In this document: positions 20,809 through 31,797 of the stretch, piece by piece
How the letters are laid out: every line of letters starts with the position of its first letter
Position numbering within the stretch: position 1 is the first letter of the stretch
From: Fistulifera solaris
Lineage: Eukaryota; Bacillariophyta; Bacillariophyceae; Naviculales; Stauroneidaceae
Assembly (NCBI GenBank): GCA_030295235.1
Contig: AP026152.1
Location: 682,001-746,000 of the forward strand
Direction of reading: 5' to 3'
Length of the DNA: 64,000 nt
Made by a program: the position numbers and the translations under genes
Notes under the pieces: model-generated
What the model was told of the DNA's origin: nothing
Database searches by the model: none
What the model saw: only the letters and a program-made list of their open reading frames with translations

Positions 20809-22196
20809 TCATCGCCCCAATTTGAGACAGGAATGCGAGATCCAAGAGTGTAGGCTATAGATGGTTGCGCACATTCTTTCTCGTGAGTGGGTAGTCAACA
20901 TGGCGGACAAGTCCTTGGCCTGACGGAAATCAGGTCTGCTGCGTCGAATATACGTTTCAGCAAAAGAACGAGCCTGCTCTGGAGAGATTTCCAAGTCCAA
21001 CGGAGCATGGTGTGTGCAGATGTAGCGCATGTGCTGCGTTAACAGTTGCAGCTGTCCGATGATCTGAACAGGAGATGGCGACGGTACAAACATAACACTT
21101 TTGGGAACCGCGGCGAGTTGATCCGCGACAATTTTAACTGCGGTACGTTCTTCCATGGAATCGCCGAAAGAAATGATTTCCCGTTGGCCGCAAGACTCGC
21201 GAGAAAAGCTAGAATCAAAGGATTCGTCGGATTCTAAACTTCCGGACGCTGTATTTACATCATCACTCTCGTCCGATGTGCTCTGGTTTTCGAAATACTC
21301 GTTGACCTCATGAGCAAAAGCGGCCGCCTTCCAGCAAAGGGTCTGTCCCGGGTAAAATTTCTCGTAGGCGGTTCTAGCTGAAACTATGCGGTATTTCTCG
21401 ATGATTGGAAGTAGGCAAGGAACAAATTTTTCGCACGAATAATGAACCCATCCTTCATCTGAATTTGTAATAATAATAACCTGCAAATAATCATTTGAAA
21501 ACAGGTGTTAGAAACAGGCTACCATATCAGGGCTGGGCACATGATGTAGAGCGGCGTGCGAACAGGAGCAATGAACCTGGAAACATAGACATAGTTTTCG
21601 GACGACAGGCGGACAGCAAGCACGTTGCGACAGCGTCCGGCGTCCACCAATTTGGGGCGATTTCGCGCCATTTCTGGAGTACATACTTATGATGTTACTT
21701 AACGGCGATTTAACCGTTTTGGTCTATTTTGCACCCTGGCGGCCGGCGGAGGAAAAACAAGACGCACCATGGCCGACCCGCAAAACTAGACGAAGCAACA
21801 CGATTCAAATAACTAATCAGTTGTCGATATGACAATGAATAAAACTCACCTCTCCGTATTTGGATGCCTCCTGTAAGCAGTGGGCGGCGTACTTGGCAAC
21901 ATCGGCGAAGAGATTTTGGAACTGCGATGATGTCAAGACAAAAAAGTTGTCAGTGATATCCGCTTAATAAAACAATTTGAAAGAGGAGTCGTCGCAGTAC
22001 AGTTCATCCATTAAGCGGACAGGGCTTGATTTGTTCAAATTTCAATTGCCGAGCTTGATACAAGGGGACTTACATGTTCTGCCATCTGGTCTACACGATC
22101 TATTTGATATCGATCGACGTACGTGGACGGGCAAATGGTGTCATCATAGTCAAAGATGATGATCTTTGAAGATTCTGGCCTGTCTCGTAACCCCAT
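20809..22196 (-). CDS. HAD-superfamily-like protein (three exons)
   Basis: Exons 22074-22196, 21850-21921 and 20809-21480 join in frame to 288 residues. Intron 1 is 152 bp (GTAAGT...CGCAG) and intron 2 is 369 bp (GTGAGT...TGCAG), long for this window. Exon 1 holds IIIFDYDDTICPST, the HAD motif I (DxD nucleophile pair); exon 3 begins VIIITNSDEGW, motif II with the TNS serine/threonine; near the middle, REIISFGDSMEERTAV fits motif IV (GDS). An acidic, serine-rich insert lies at about residues 130-160. HAD enzymes are mostly phosphatases. The full set of motifs suggests a catalytically able protein, but the substrate is unknown. The start at 22196 was chosen over an upstream ATG at 22217 because MGLRDRPESSK directly precedes the domain. 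Confidence 0.72.
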
Positions 22197-23007
22197 CGCG
22201 ATATGCAATGAAGACAAAGAAGAGTAGATGATTGCGCCGTTTTGAATTTATGAAAAGAAAAGAAAAATAGAGGGCAGCAGATCAAGCGAACGCCGAGAGC
22301 CGACAAGTTTTGAAAATATTTGTCCAACAGCGACGACTGTACCTGGCTCGTTTTGTCTTACACATTGCAATATACTGCCAACGGAGATTGGAGCGCGCGC
22401 GAAATTTCTCCTTGAGCTACATCTAACGATTTGAAAACAAGAATTCTACTCTTTGACCCCATAAATTCGAATATTTTTCTTATGTACTAGATTACATAGC
22501 CGAGAGCACGGTGCATATTATACGGTAATTTTCGTTTCGCCGTTATTCAGAAGTTAGAAATGTTTGAATCGGTACATTAAACTACTTCCGTCGCGCCAAA
22601 ATTTGATGGTTTGCGGTCGAAAATTCGAGCCCCGTTATCAATTCTTTATACTTACGTCAACGACTGTGTAGCCTGTTTCACACTTAGGCATCAAATTGCC
22701 TGACAAGCTAATTTGTTACATTGTTTAAAGCAGCCCGGCGTAAACGGAGTTGAAGAAGTGCAAAGTAACCTTTACAGAAGAGAATGGAACGAGGAACGAA
22801 GAACTTTCTTCATCGGCCTCCTCTTCTCATCATTGGACTTTTTAGTCACTCTAGCAAGAGAGGTCATCAATCCTAGAGAGTAACACGGAGGAACATTCAA
22901 CGGCATGCCTAAGGGCAGTGCTCAATCCAGGTTTACGATTTTAAGATCCATGGCTCTGAACTAGCTAATAATATCATTCTAAAAACATACGGCTAGCCAT
23001 TATTACC
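22197..23007. other. Intergenic interval
   Basis: About 800 bp between the HAD gene start and the Hsp70-like gene end. I see no convincing gene. A TACCTGGCT near-match to the palindromic motif lies near 22340. Confidence 0.45.
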
Positions 23008-24411
23008 TTATGGATAAGAAAGCCTCACTAACCCTTCATCGATCGCATAAGTATAAGAAGGAAGCATAGTAGATGCGCCAAGAACGGTTAGTTCTGGGAG
23101 GAGAGTGTTGTCGGGGACGACAAGTTTCTGCGAAGACTCTGCGCCCATGAGCGCATACAACGCTGATCCGAGAGACGAAGCTATCACAGGCGCTCGAGCT
23201 GCACCTCCTACCAGCAAAATATGGTTGACGTTCATGGGGGTTTTCTGAGATAATTCGAGTAGCTGTGTGAGCGAGGAAGTAAACAGTGAACTCAAATCTG
23301 TCGGTGGCGGCATGTGCGGTGACAGAGCCGATTCGTTTTGCGCAGCCTGTACCAAGTACTCTTTGACGTCGTCCATGATCGCTTGCTCCAAGACAGATCG
23401 TGAAATTGAGGTATCTAAATGATGGTTCGTCGGATCGGCGAATAGATAATGCACATGGATATCGGCTCTTGATTTTGCTGATAGTTCGGCGAGTGCCACG
23501 CGGGCATGTGTTTGCAAGGCCGTGAGAGACCTTTCGTCTTCTAAAGGCTCACTCGACTCTTTTCGCAAGTGATCTATCAATATTTCTATCCATCGTTCTC
23601 CTCCCCACGGAAGTGTGATAGACGACAAAACAACATCCTTTTGCACCATCGAAAGCGCAATGCTCTTCCCACCTACATCTACTATTAGCGTCGTTCGTCC
23701 TGCCCTATCTTCTTCTGTTGGCAACAAAGATTTCCATTGGGCTCCCCAGACAGCAGCCACCGGTTCGGGTAGAAATGTGGTGGCAATATTCGCAAAAGCC
23801 GCAGAATATACGTCCGAACGCAAATACACGGCCGGTACGGTGACGACACTGCGTAGTGCTGTCGAGCTACTTTCCGGATCGTATCCTATTCGATCGAGCG
23901 TTTCATCCAAAGCGAGCCCTAAAACATCTTCCACGATTTTAGCTGCTTGTTCTGGATCGGAAGACGAGGATGATAAAACATCCCAGGGTAATGTGACTGC
24001 CGATGACGGTGAGTACGAAAATTTCTCCATAGCGCTTCTTCCTCTTGCTTCCACGACCCCGTCTTTGTACATGATTCCATTAAATAAGTGACGATCTCCT
24101 TCTCGAGTAGCAATGACTTCTGGTTTCGGATAATTGGTGGCAAGTTTCGTATAAACACTTCCGAGATCGATGAATATTGTTTTGGTCGTCGTTTCGGCCT
24201 CGGCGCTTTGCAGCATTTGCTTTTCATATTGCCGTAACTGCCATTGATAATCCTCCCATTCTTCATCCATTCGCTTCCATGCTTTGTAGGAATAACGTCC
24301 CAACACAAACACGGTAGCGACTCCTACGAGCGGTAAAATCTCTTTGCGAGCCGTCGCATGATAATAGCGTGGATGCATTGCTATCGACGGTCGCGCTACA
24401 ATCTTCCACAT
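23008..24411 (-). CDS. Membrane-anchored, ATPase-domain-only Hsp70-like protein
   Basis: 467 residues from the ATG at 24411 (MWKIVARPSIAMHPRYYHAT), which looks like a mitochondrial presequence; an upstream ATG at 24477 is less likely. A transmembrane helix (ILPLVGVATVFVLG) follows, then a basic/acidic coiled stretch, then an actin/Hsp70-type ATPase: phosphate-1 IFIDLGSVYTKLAT, TVPAVYLRSDVYSAAF, EPVAAVWGA, phosphate-2 TLIVDVGGKSIALSMV and the adenosine motif ILLVGGAARAPVIASS. The sequence ends shortly after this, with no peptide-binding domain, unlike normal Hsp70 (about 640 residues). The sequence is highly diverged: the canonical GIDLGTTNS is GS-VYTK here. The ATPase fold is firm; the cellular role and mitochondrial location are inference. 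Confidence 0.75.
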   Translation of the reverse strand: MWKIVARPSIAMHPRYYHATARKEILPLVGVATVFVLGRYSYKAWKRMDEEWEDYQWQLRQYEKQMLQSAEAETTTKTIFIDLGSVYTKLATNYPKPEVIATREGDRHLFNGIMYKDGVVEARGRSAMEKFSYSPSSAVTLPWDVLSSSSSDPEQAAKIVEDVLGLALDETLDRIGYDPESSSTALRSVVTVPAVYLRSDVYSAAFANIATTFLPEPVAAVWGAQWKSLLPTEEDRAGRTTLIVDVGGKSIALSMVQKDVVLSSITLPWGGERWIEILIDHLRKESSEPLEDERSLTALQTHARVALAELSAKSRADIHVHYLFADPTNHHLDTSISRSVLEQAIMDDVKEYLVQAAQNESALSPHMPPPTDLSSLFTSSLTQLLELSQKTPMNVNHILLVGGAARAPVIASSLGSALYALMGAESSQKLVVPDNTLLPELTVLGASTMLPSYTYAIDEGLVRLSYP

Positions 24412-24605
24412 ACTGTACAAATGTTTCAATGGAAACGACAGAGCAAACTTAAAGTCGGTTGCACGGATAAGCTGCAATATATAATAATGATAATGATGGT
24501 CTCTAAACTAACCGATTCCGACGATGACGACGATTATTTTTTTTACCGTACCTTCTTGAATGAGGTGAACGCCAAATGCACGGAAGCCTGGCAGGCCTCG
24601 ATATT

Positions 24606-25198
24606 TACAGAATTTCTGGAGCCGGTGAACAATCCACAGATTTTCTGTAGTATATGAACTAACACAATCCTAAGTATTTATTCCTAATTTCCGAAAGTCC
24701 GAATGAATTTTCTCATGCGAATTGTTTGACGCTTTAAAACTGCAATTCTTTCCAGAATGTCTGGAATGTCGACAAAACCTCCGTAGACCGTGTGGATACC
24801 GATGCTTCCACATTTTTCTGGAAATTCTAAGGTTACAGGACTTCTCTTTGACGCAAACTGTCTGGTCCAGAATTTCTGGACTACATGCAACAGAATTTCT
24901 GGACCACGTGCAACAGAATTTCTGTTTGATGCCGCTAAACAACAACGCTACAGAATTACTGTTTGACGCATTTCACGCGTTTCCAGAATTTCTGGAAATT
25001 TCACACAACCTCCGTGTGGCGCAAGATACCGATTCCAGATTATCTGGAAACTTTATAGGATTTCTCTTCGACGCAGAATATTTGGTCCAGAATTTCCGTA
25101 GCACGCGCAACAGAATTTCTGCTGGACGCTTTTAACAACGACGCAAAATACCTGGTCCCTGGTCCAGAATTTCTGGACCTCCTCCACAGAATTACTGT
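24606..25198. repeat. Palindrome cluster II, irregularly spaced
   Basis: About 14 dyads with the core CAGAA-T-TTCTG in 600 bp. Examples: TTCCAGAATGTCTGGAA near 24750, GTCCAGAATTTCTGGAC near 24864, TTTCCAGAATTTCTGGAAA near 24979, TTCCAGATTATCTGGAA near 25033, GGTCCAGAATTTCTGGACC near 25160. Several are followed by TTTGACGC. It lies between the divergent Hsp70-like and deacetylase genes. Confidence 0.85.
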
Positions 25199-25526
25199 TA
25201 ACGCTTACTGTAAACGGCAATCTCAGGCCTATCAGTCAATAAACAAAAACTTGTTAAAGGAACCCGTGTCAGTTTTCAGTTGTCAGTGAATAAATCCTCG
25301 TTGTAATATAGACACTTACATTGATAGTGGTGAGACAGCCGGGACTGTGATAACAGTACTAAAGTAGATTCCTTGGTAAATAGTGAAATCCAAAAAGTAG
25401 CCATACGTGATTGGGAAAAGAAGCCGATCCACAAAACCAAGATTTCAAGAAAGGCGGAACATGAAGACAAAAAATGAGCAAAACTTTTGTTCATCTCAAA
25501 ATCGAAAGAAAAATATTTACAAGGCA

Positions 25527-27474
25527 ATGATGATCACACTTATTGCTATTTTAGCCCTTTTGAGCGGCCTAGCCCGCGGTCAGGTAAATAGAATTCGTGC
25601 GCGTCGTCGTGAGAATGGATGAGCACACCCGTCTCACGTTTTTATCTCTTTCTTGCTCTATTCAACATCAAGGCGGTCGATAGCTTTCCTTTCTCTCGAC
25701 TACCCTTTCGCAGTGATATCCCAACTTCCCAGCTACCTTTGTTGATCACTATTACATGGGATGATTCCGTTACTCCCTACACGTCGTGGTTATTTTCGAA
25801 AATCGCCAAGACGAAGGATCCTCATACCGGCTGCTACTTAAAATCCACATTTTATGTTTCAATCGAAGGAAACACAAAATGCGAATTCGTACAGGGACTA
25901 CGAAAGGGAGGACACGAAATAGGGACGCATACGTTGGACCATAAGGGCACTCCTAGCGTTCAACAAATTCAGGGGGCTGTCGACTGGCTCGCCGACAATT
26001 GCGGCGTCCCTCCTCAAGAAATGAGAGGTTTCCGAACACCATTTTTAAATTGGGATGATAGCACTCTGCAAAACTTGCACCAACTTGGTTTCTTGTATGA
26101 TTCGTCGATTGGGCCTACAGATCACATTGCCAACAACCAAGGAGCGGATCACACTTGGCCGTTCACGTTCGACCAGGCCAACATTGATCAGTTCGAAAAT
26201 GGCAAACCCAACATTGATATTACACCTGCGCCCGGACTCTGGGAAATTCCCATGTGGTCTTTGTATGACACTGCTGGTCAAGCCGTCATTCCGATGGATT
26301 ATCCCAATCCGAACGGTCCCAACTCTGTCATTCCGAATTTGATTCACCCCAACTTTTTGAAGCACTACAACGGCAACCGAGCTCCCCTCGGACTCTTCTT
26401 TCATGCATCGTGGTTGGTGGCTAACGGAGATGCTTTTGCTGCCTGGATTCAAGATATCATGAATACTTACACGGACGTCTTTTTCGTAACATCCTACGAG
26501 CTACTGCAGTACATGAAAAATCCGGTTCCGGCTTCGCAGTTCGTACAAAGTTGTCCCAACCAACAGTTGTGCTTCGCGCCACGTGACACGGGATGTTTGT
26601 TTGGAAAGTTTAACGGAGAAACATGCCAGTGTGACTGCACGCCCCCTTACTGTCGAGGACCCGATGGAGCCTGCACGGAATACACCAACTGTCCCGTCGC
26701 GCCCACCACACCCATTGCCCCCGTAATGGCGCCCGTCGCGGCTCCCGTTCCTCCTTACACTGGACCCGGGTGTTGCTCTCAAACTTTCAAAAGTTGCGAT
26801 GTGACTTGGTGTGGAACGACCGAAGCTCAATGCAACGCGTGCTCGGGTCAACTGAAATGGTTAGCCAATGGACCCTTGACGAACTGTATGGCTAACTGGG
26901 CTTGGGGATGTTCGAAAGATACAGATTGCTGCGATGGACTCGTTTGCAGTGCCAGTTCTTGTACTCCTGGTATTCGTTCGCCCACGCCCGTGGCCGCCCC
27001 GGTACCGGTCGCTCCTGTGCCAGTGCCCACACCCATAGCGGCTCCAGTGCCGGTGCCCTCTCCTGTCAGAGCCCCTGTTCCTGCACCTTCTCCAGTCAGA
27101 GTACCTACACCGGTCGCTCCTGTTCCTGTGCCAGCTCCTGTTAGAGTACCTACACCCGTTGTGGCTCCGGTACCAGTCCCATCACCCGTGGTGGCTCCCC
27201 TTCCAGCTCCCTCTCCGGTCGTATCTCCGGTCTCGACACAAGGCTGTTGTTCGCAGGATGCTCTCCAGTGCAACGTGAATTGGTGCGGTACTACCCAAGC
27301 GAGCTGCAAAGCGTGTGGTTCTTCGTATACCTGGCTCGCTAATGGAGCTCCAGCGGCCGGAAGCTGTTTGGCGCGATGGGCCACCTGCGGAGGTTCCGTG
27401 CCGTGCTGTCCTGGAACCTTTGCGACCGAAAAAGTCAATGGCATTCCAGTTGCGAGCCGGGTCCTACTTGGTAG
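25527..27474 (+). CDS. Secreted polysaccharide (chitin-type) deacetylase with Cys-rich modules
   Basis: Exon 1 (25527-25583) encodes a signal peptide [19 protein letters not shown]; a 149-bp intron (GTAAAT...TTCCCAG, 25584-25732) joins it to [15 protein letters not shown]. The NodB-type deacetylase domain has TWDDS (catalytic and metal Asp), [10 protein letters not shown] (metal His pair) and [11 protein letters not shown] cysteine-rich segment and two similar modules ([20 protein letters not shown] and [20 protein letters not shown]) follow, separated by a long Pro/Val repeat linker (APVPVPSPV type). Near 27418 one more T (or C) in ACCTTTGC brings the frame to [18 protein letters not shown] and a stop at 27472-27474, completing the second module; without it the tail is nonsense. 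599 codons. It likely acts on chitin or another N-acetylated glycan in the wall. Confidence 0.82.
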
Positions 27475-27721
27475 AGCGTTCATTATGTGTGATCGCAGTA
27501 GCTATATATTTTATAGAATATACGTCAGTCATCGTTGTCAAATTCGTTTAATTACTTTGCAGCCTTCGGAGAATGAAATGACCATTTTTATAGAGCATAG
27601 AAGGACCCAATGCACATTTTGCTTTTACAAATTGGAATAGCATAGTTGCTGCATTGCGCGTGCATGTTGCGAAAAAAGATAATGGATAAATCATCATCAA
27701 CTAATTCACCGCATACCTAAT

Positions 27722-27780
27722 GACTCATGACTAAAAAGCAGTCATGTAAAAAGTAATCTACATTTTGGACTTATAGTCGA
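27722..27780 (-). repeat. Dispersed element E (CRT-like gene upstream)
   Basis: Minus strand: CGACTATAAGTCCAAAATGT, then TTTACATGACTGCTTTTTAG and TCATGAGTCA. It is about 135 bp before the CRT-like start. Confidence 0.5.
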
Positions 27781-27914
27781 ATTGGCATTGACGCTGCGAT
27801 GACGCGGGTTCGGAACGAAATTCTCAAGAACAACAACGCCATGCTATGCGTGTGCTTGTTTATTCCTTGTCATTCATTGATTCATCAACACCATACAATT
27901 AATACAAACAAAGG

Positions 27915-29646
27915 ATGATAGAACCAAGATCTTCGCTATTACACTTGCATCGGAAATCATCGTATTCGCGATCTGCAGAAACGGCGGAAATCTTTCATGC
28001 AGAAGCATTTGATGATTTACAACCCGAACGACCGATTCATCCTGCTCTCGAATATGAAGTCCTTCTTCACGAAGAGGACGATGAAGATGAGAACATCACC
28101 ATGAATCAAAGCAATTCGCCTCAAGAGATAAAAGAGGATATGACTGGCCGTTCAGCAACCCCCGGAACACCAAGAATACAAAACACAAAAACAAACACAT
28201 CACGTCTCGTCAAACTCGTGTTGAGTTTCATTCTTTACTCATCTCCGGCACGGGCACAGTCGTTTTTATGAAGCTACAAGCGATTCCCATGTACAATTAT
28301 CCCAATTTTCTTAATCTCTTTTGTCACTTTTGCTACATTCCCCTTTCATTCCTCTACATCATTCCCATGATTCGCTACGGAACAAACATTACACCCGAAC
28401 AAATTGCCATGAGTCGAACGCCCTTTCTCATTATGGGTGCACTCGATTGTCTGGCATCCACCTTGCAACTCTTTGCGGCCATTTATGTACCGGGAAACTT
28501 ACTGGTCTTGTTACCGCAAGCCGTTATACCTTGCAGTATGGCCTTGTCGTATTTGTTGCGACGAGAGCGCTATCACTGGCGGCAATATACGGGGGCGCTG
28601 ATAGTATTGTTGGGACTGGTGGTGGTACTCGAACCTGTATTGACGTTTCATCATGCTCCCGACTATTCTTGTGAAGCGGTAAATATCGACAATGATTGTA
28701 CCGTGTGTCAATCGGAAACGACACAACAATCGTGTCTGTCGCATGTACAGCCGATCGACGACGTTGGTGAATATGCGAATCTTTGTCAGTGGCTGCCCTA
28801 TCAGCAAGCGTCGAAAAAGGACGACGAATTGACGTTCGGGTGGTCTCTGCTATTATTGGCATCGGCCATCCCCATGACGTTGTCGGCCATGTATAAACAA
28901 GCCGCACTTGATATCGCGGAACTCGATCCTGTTTATATGAATGGATGGATATCTATCTTTCAGTTTTTATTTGCGCTCTTGGTGGCGGTTCCAGCGGCGA
29001 GGATGACAAATGTTGCTCCGATCGACGTGCCGCAAAATATGTGGGATGGTTTGCTTTGCTTTCTGGGACACGGTACGTATCTGCTCGGGCCTGTGTGTGA
29101 TGCCATCACGAGTGTTTCTCATTTGTTTCTGTTCTTGTTCTTGAAGATACAAACGACTCGGGTTGTCATCCGGATGCTTGCTCCTCTCATACTCCCATTC
29201 TTGTGGGAGCGTATCTTGCGTTCGCTATGCTCTATTCCACATGTATGCTATGCGTGCTCAAATACGGATCCACATCTACCTTGTTTCTCGCGCAGACTCT
29301 TCTTGTACCTGTAGGAAATTTAGCCTTTTCGTTCCCGCTGTTTCAGAACAATGCGCCCCTTTATACTTCGGATGTGATGGGGTTGATGGTGATTCTCTCG
29401 GGTCTCATTTTGTATCGATTCTGGGGTGACGATGAGCCACTCCCCGACGATCCATCACAAGGCACGAGCCCGTGGCTTCAGCAACTTTTACGAGTCCAAG
29501 GGGAAGCACCTTCCCCGTGGTATCTGGATATGGTGGAACATTTACGGACACAAGTGCAGCAAACGGGGAATACACCGTGGCTGAATGATTTGCTACGCCA
29601 CATGGAAGAACCACTTTTGCAGGGAAGAAATAATGAATATCATTGA
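27915..29646 (+). CDS. Chloroquine-resistance-transporter-like (CRT) membrane protein
   Basis: Coding 27915-29072 and 29147-29646, split by a 74-bp intron (G|GTACGT...TTGAAG) that joins CFLGH to DTNDSGCHPDAC. One base appears missing near 28239, where FILY and ISGTGTVVFMKLQAIPMYNYPNFLNLF, both parts of the family's first conserved helix, are in different frames. With it the protein is 552 residues. About ten hydrophobic segments are seen; LKYGSTSTLFLAQTLLVPVGNLAF and FPLFQNNAPLYTSDVMGLMVILSGLILYRF match the C-terminal CRT core. CRT proteins are drug/metabolite-superfamily transporters; plant and algal relatives move thiols or amino acids across plastid or vacuole membranes. There is no signal peptide, so a vacuolar location is possible. 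The tail is hydrophilic. Confidence 0.82.
29073..29146 (+). other. Intron of the CRT-like gene, 74 bp
   Basis: Donor GTACGT, pyrimidine-rich tract and acceptor TTGAAG. Removing it restores the family's conserved sequence in one frame. Confidence 0.8.
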
Positions 29647-30044
29647 AAAGATAATAAGCCTCGCACAAATGTTCAGCCGCAATCGACAAAGTACCAGGTA
29701 ACGAGGTAATGGGCGCCTTTCCTTCGCGATTAAAAGTTCAATTGTCGATTCTTAACAACACAAGTCATAATTTAGCTAATTTCATTTGAAACACCACTAG
29801 CAATTCGATGAAATATGGGTCCTTTATTATGATCGTATTCTAGATCCGATGCGGTGAAATGTTATAAGTTATGATGTGAGGTGCGGCGCACAAGGTGACA
29901 CCAAGTGCGCAAAAATGAATAGGGTGCTGTGTGCAGTGTAAACAATCACGTCTAATCGAGACGTGTGGGTGTGTGATTCAGTGTGGGAAACAAACAAGTT
30001 GCTGGTGTGCGATCCAACCTGTGCAAGTAATAAATATTGCAGTT
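29647..30044. other. Convergent intergenic interval
   Basis: About 400 bp of 3' flank between the CRT-like and double-bZIP genes. It holds one exact TACCAGGTA (29692-29700) and no gene. Confidence 0.5.
29692..29700. promoter_or_regulatory. TACCAGGTA palindromic motif (copy 4 of 10)
   Basis: Exact copy 46 bp after the CRT-like stop codon, in a convergent region. This position argues against a purely promoter role. Confidence 0.4.
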
Positions 30045-31055
30045 TCAACAGCCAACGGCCGTTGCGGCAGGACTGGACATGGAGTAGTATTTGGAGGATG
30101 TTCTTTGACGTTTGCCAGAACCCGAAAGCATATTCTCATGTTCTTCTTCATCGTGGCTGTCATCGGACGCAGAACTTTCATCCGACAGCGCAACCAAGCT
30201 GCTCGCGATCGAGCGAAGAATATCCGGGATGGGAATCTTTGTAGGGGCCGACTGCGACGACGCCTTGACCGCTGGTCGCCCACGTTTCGCAGTACTTGCG
30301 GCTGGTTTTTCAAATGCAGTTGCCGCCTGCAATAGCTTGCTCAACTGATTCGACGGAACACCTCCATCCGAAAGGGAGCACGGATCGACTGCCTCGTACG
30401 GTTCTTGCTGCGCTGCCAACGTCGGCGATGACTGGTCCATCCGAGGAATCGACGGAACAAAGTTGTGATCCGGGTCAATCTTGGTCAGATAATCCAACAG
30501 AGCGTCATTTTCATCTTCCAGCTGTCGGCAAATCTCTGACATCTGCTCGGTAAACAATCGCTTTCTATCTCGCGTACGCTTAGCGTGCATGCGGTTTCTC
30601 TCTCGTCGAATCCTATCCAACTCTTCGGGCGAACACTTGGATCGATCTTTACCGAGCAACTCGTAATCAATTCCGTCTTCTGTCTCATCAGCAGTACTTT
30701 CTTGTAAAGCCTTGGCATTCTTTGACGCATGTTGACCCGGTAAGATCAACGCAGGCAACTCCGAGACCTTCGACGCGTCAGGAATCTCATCGACGGGACG
30801 CTTCAAAAGATTTTCTACCTCCGGATCTTCTGCAGACGACTGCACATTGATAGGAGACTTGGCAAAAAGACCAACCAGAATCGAAGCAGTGTTTTTCTCG
30901 TTGATAATTTGTCTCAAACGAAGCTGTTCGCGTTTCAAATCTTCCGCGCGGCTTTGCAGACTTTGCATTTGTTCCTTCTTTCGCTGACGTGTTTTTCGTG
31001 CATGAATGCGATTCCGCTCGCGACTGGCAAGCGTAGTTCGAAAGTTTCGTGTCAT
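30045..31055 (-). CDS. Protein with two bZIP domains
   Basis: 336 residues. Residues about 10-55 are a bZIP: ERNRIHARKTRQRKKEQMQ with the N-x7-R signature, then a leucine-rich helix (SLQSRAEDLKREQLRLRQII). Residues about 150-197 are a second: RERNRMHAKRTRDRKRLFTE, again N-x7-R, then QMSEICRQLEDENDALLDYL. A KRGRPAV AT-hook-like motif lies near residue 265, and the C-terminus is acidic and serine-rich. It is presumably a nuclear transcription factor. The two basic regions are related but not identical, so the protein could bind two sites or pair with itself. The bZIP-PAS gene lies about 1.5 kb away on the same strand. The duplicated domain is seen directly; regulatory targets are unknown. Confidence 0.85.
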   Translation of the reverse strand: MTRNFRTTLASRERNRIHARKTRQRKKEQMQSLQSRAEDLKREQLRLRQIINEKNTASILVGLFAKSPINVQSSAEDPEVENLLKRPVDEIPDASKVSELPALILPGQHASKNAKALQESTADETEDGIDYELLGKDRSKCSPEELDRIRRERNRMHAKRTRDRKRLFTEQMSEICRQLEDENDALLDYLTKIDPDHNFVPSIPRMDQSSPTLAAQQEPYEAVDPCSLSDGGVPSNQLSKLLQAATAFEKPAASTAKRGRPAVKASSQSAPTKIPIPDILRSIASSLVALSDESSASDDSHDEEEHENMLSGSGKRQRTSSKYYSMSSPAATAVGC

Positions 31056-31341
31056 GGTCGATTATGAAGCAAATAAACGGATATTTGAAAGCAATGCGTC
31101 GAAGATTTTGACAAGCAAACATCAAGTGAGAAAGACAAAAAGGGAAAAAAAACCTCAACAAGGCACGAGATCGATCACGGCAAACAGATGCACGACGAAA
31201 ACAGAAGGCAAAGTACACTTTGAGCCACAGTCATGAGTGATGACACGTCTCGATGCCCAATAATGCTGTACGGAACGCAAACGGCCGCCTGCAGAGAATA
31301 ATTCTGTGCAAATTCGCAGCGACTGGTGGTCCGACACGACT

Positions 31342-31797
31342 CTACACTTCAGAAGAGAGTGCATTGAAAAACCATTTGCGCGCCAAAGCAAAGACAGAAG
31401 GACTCGCGCGAGCCACACCAAGACACTTTCTGTCGTAGTTCATGTCGCAGGTCTTGACAGTGCGAAAAACAGTGGTGACGCTTCCGAAAAAAGAACTGCA
31501 CCTTCCACATGACGGACACGATTTCAAACGCTTGCGAAATGACAGCCGCCATCACGTCGTGTATCACCTCGTCGTCGATACGGGAGGTACGCAACGATGA
31601 TCGAGCCAGAATATCAACCAAAACGTTTCAGTTACGTACCATCTTTGTGCGCGCTCTTTCACATCCTCTTTTCTAGAGCTAGCAGATTGTCGCGTGGCTT
31701 TCGATGCCCCCAAAGAAGCGCTTGCCTCCGATCTATCACCCTCCATCACACCCTGCATTTTCCCGTGTTGCAAACAGCAGTGCCACAAAGATGACAA
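31342..31797 (-). CDS. Unrecognised gene, possibly with two frame changes
   Basis: Frames 31564-31797, 31349-31621 and 31342-31527 overlap and appear to be parts of one gene of about 151 codons: MSSLWHCCLQHGKMQGVMEG..., then LARSSLRTSRIDDEVIHDVM and AAVISQAFEIVSVMWK, then FFGSVTTVFRTVKTCDMNYD and a short tail. One T missing in a TTTT run near 31635 and one T extra in TTTTTT near 31485 would join them. The middle segment is a plausible amphipathic helix pair. An alternative reading of the third part gives CPSCGRC, a possible zinc site. I do not recognise a family. The gene lies between the two bZIP genes. Treat as a tentative gene model. Confidence 0.35.

Noticed and set aside
24606-25198. Palindromes as heat-shock elements (GAAnnTTC)
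   Set aside because: The half-sites here are one base apart (GAA-T-TTC) or three, not two as in the standard element, and arms extend and covary beyond AGAA/TTCT.
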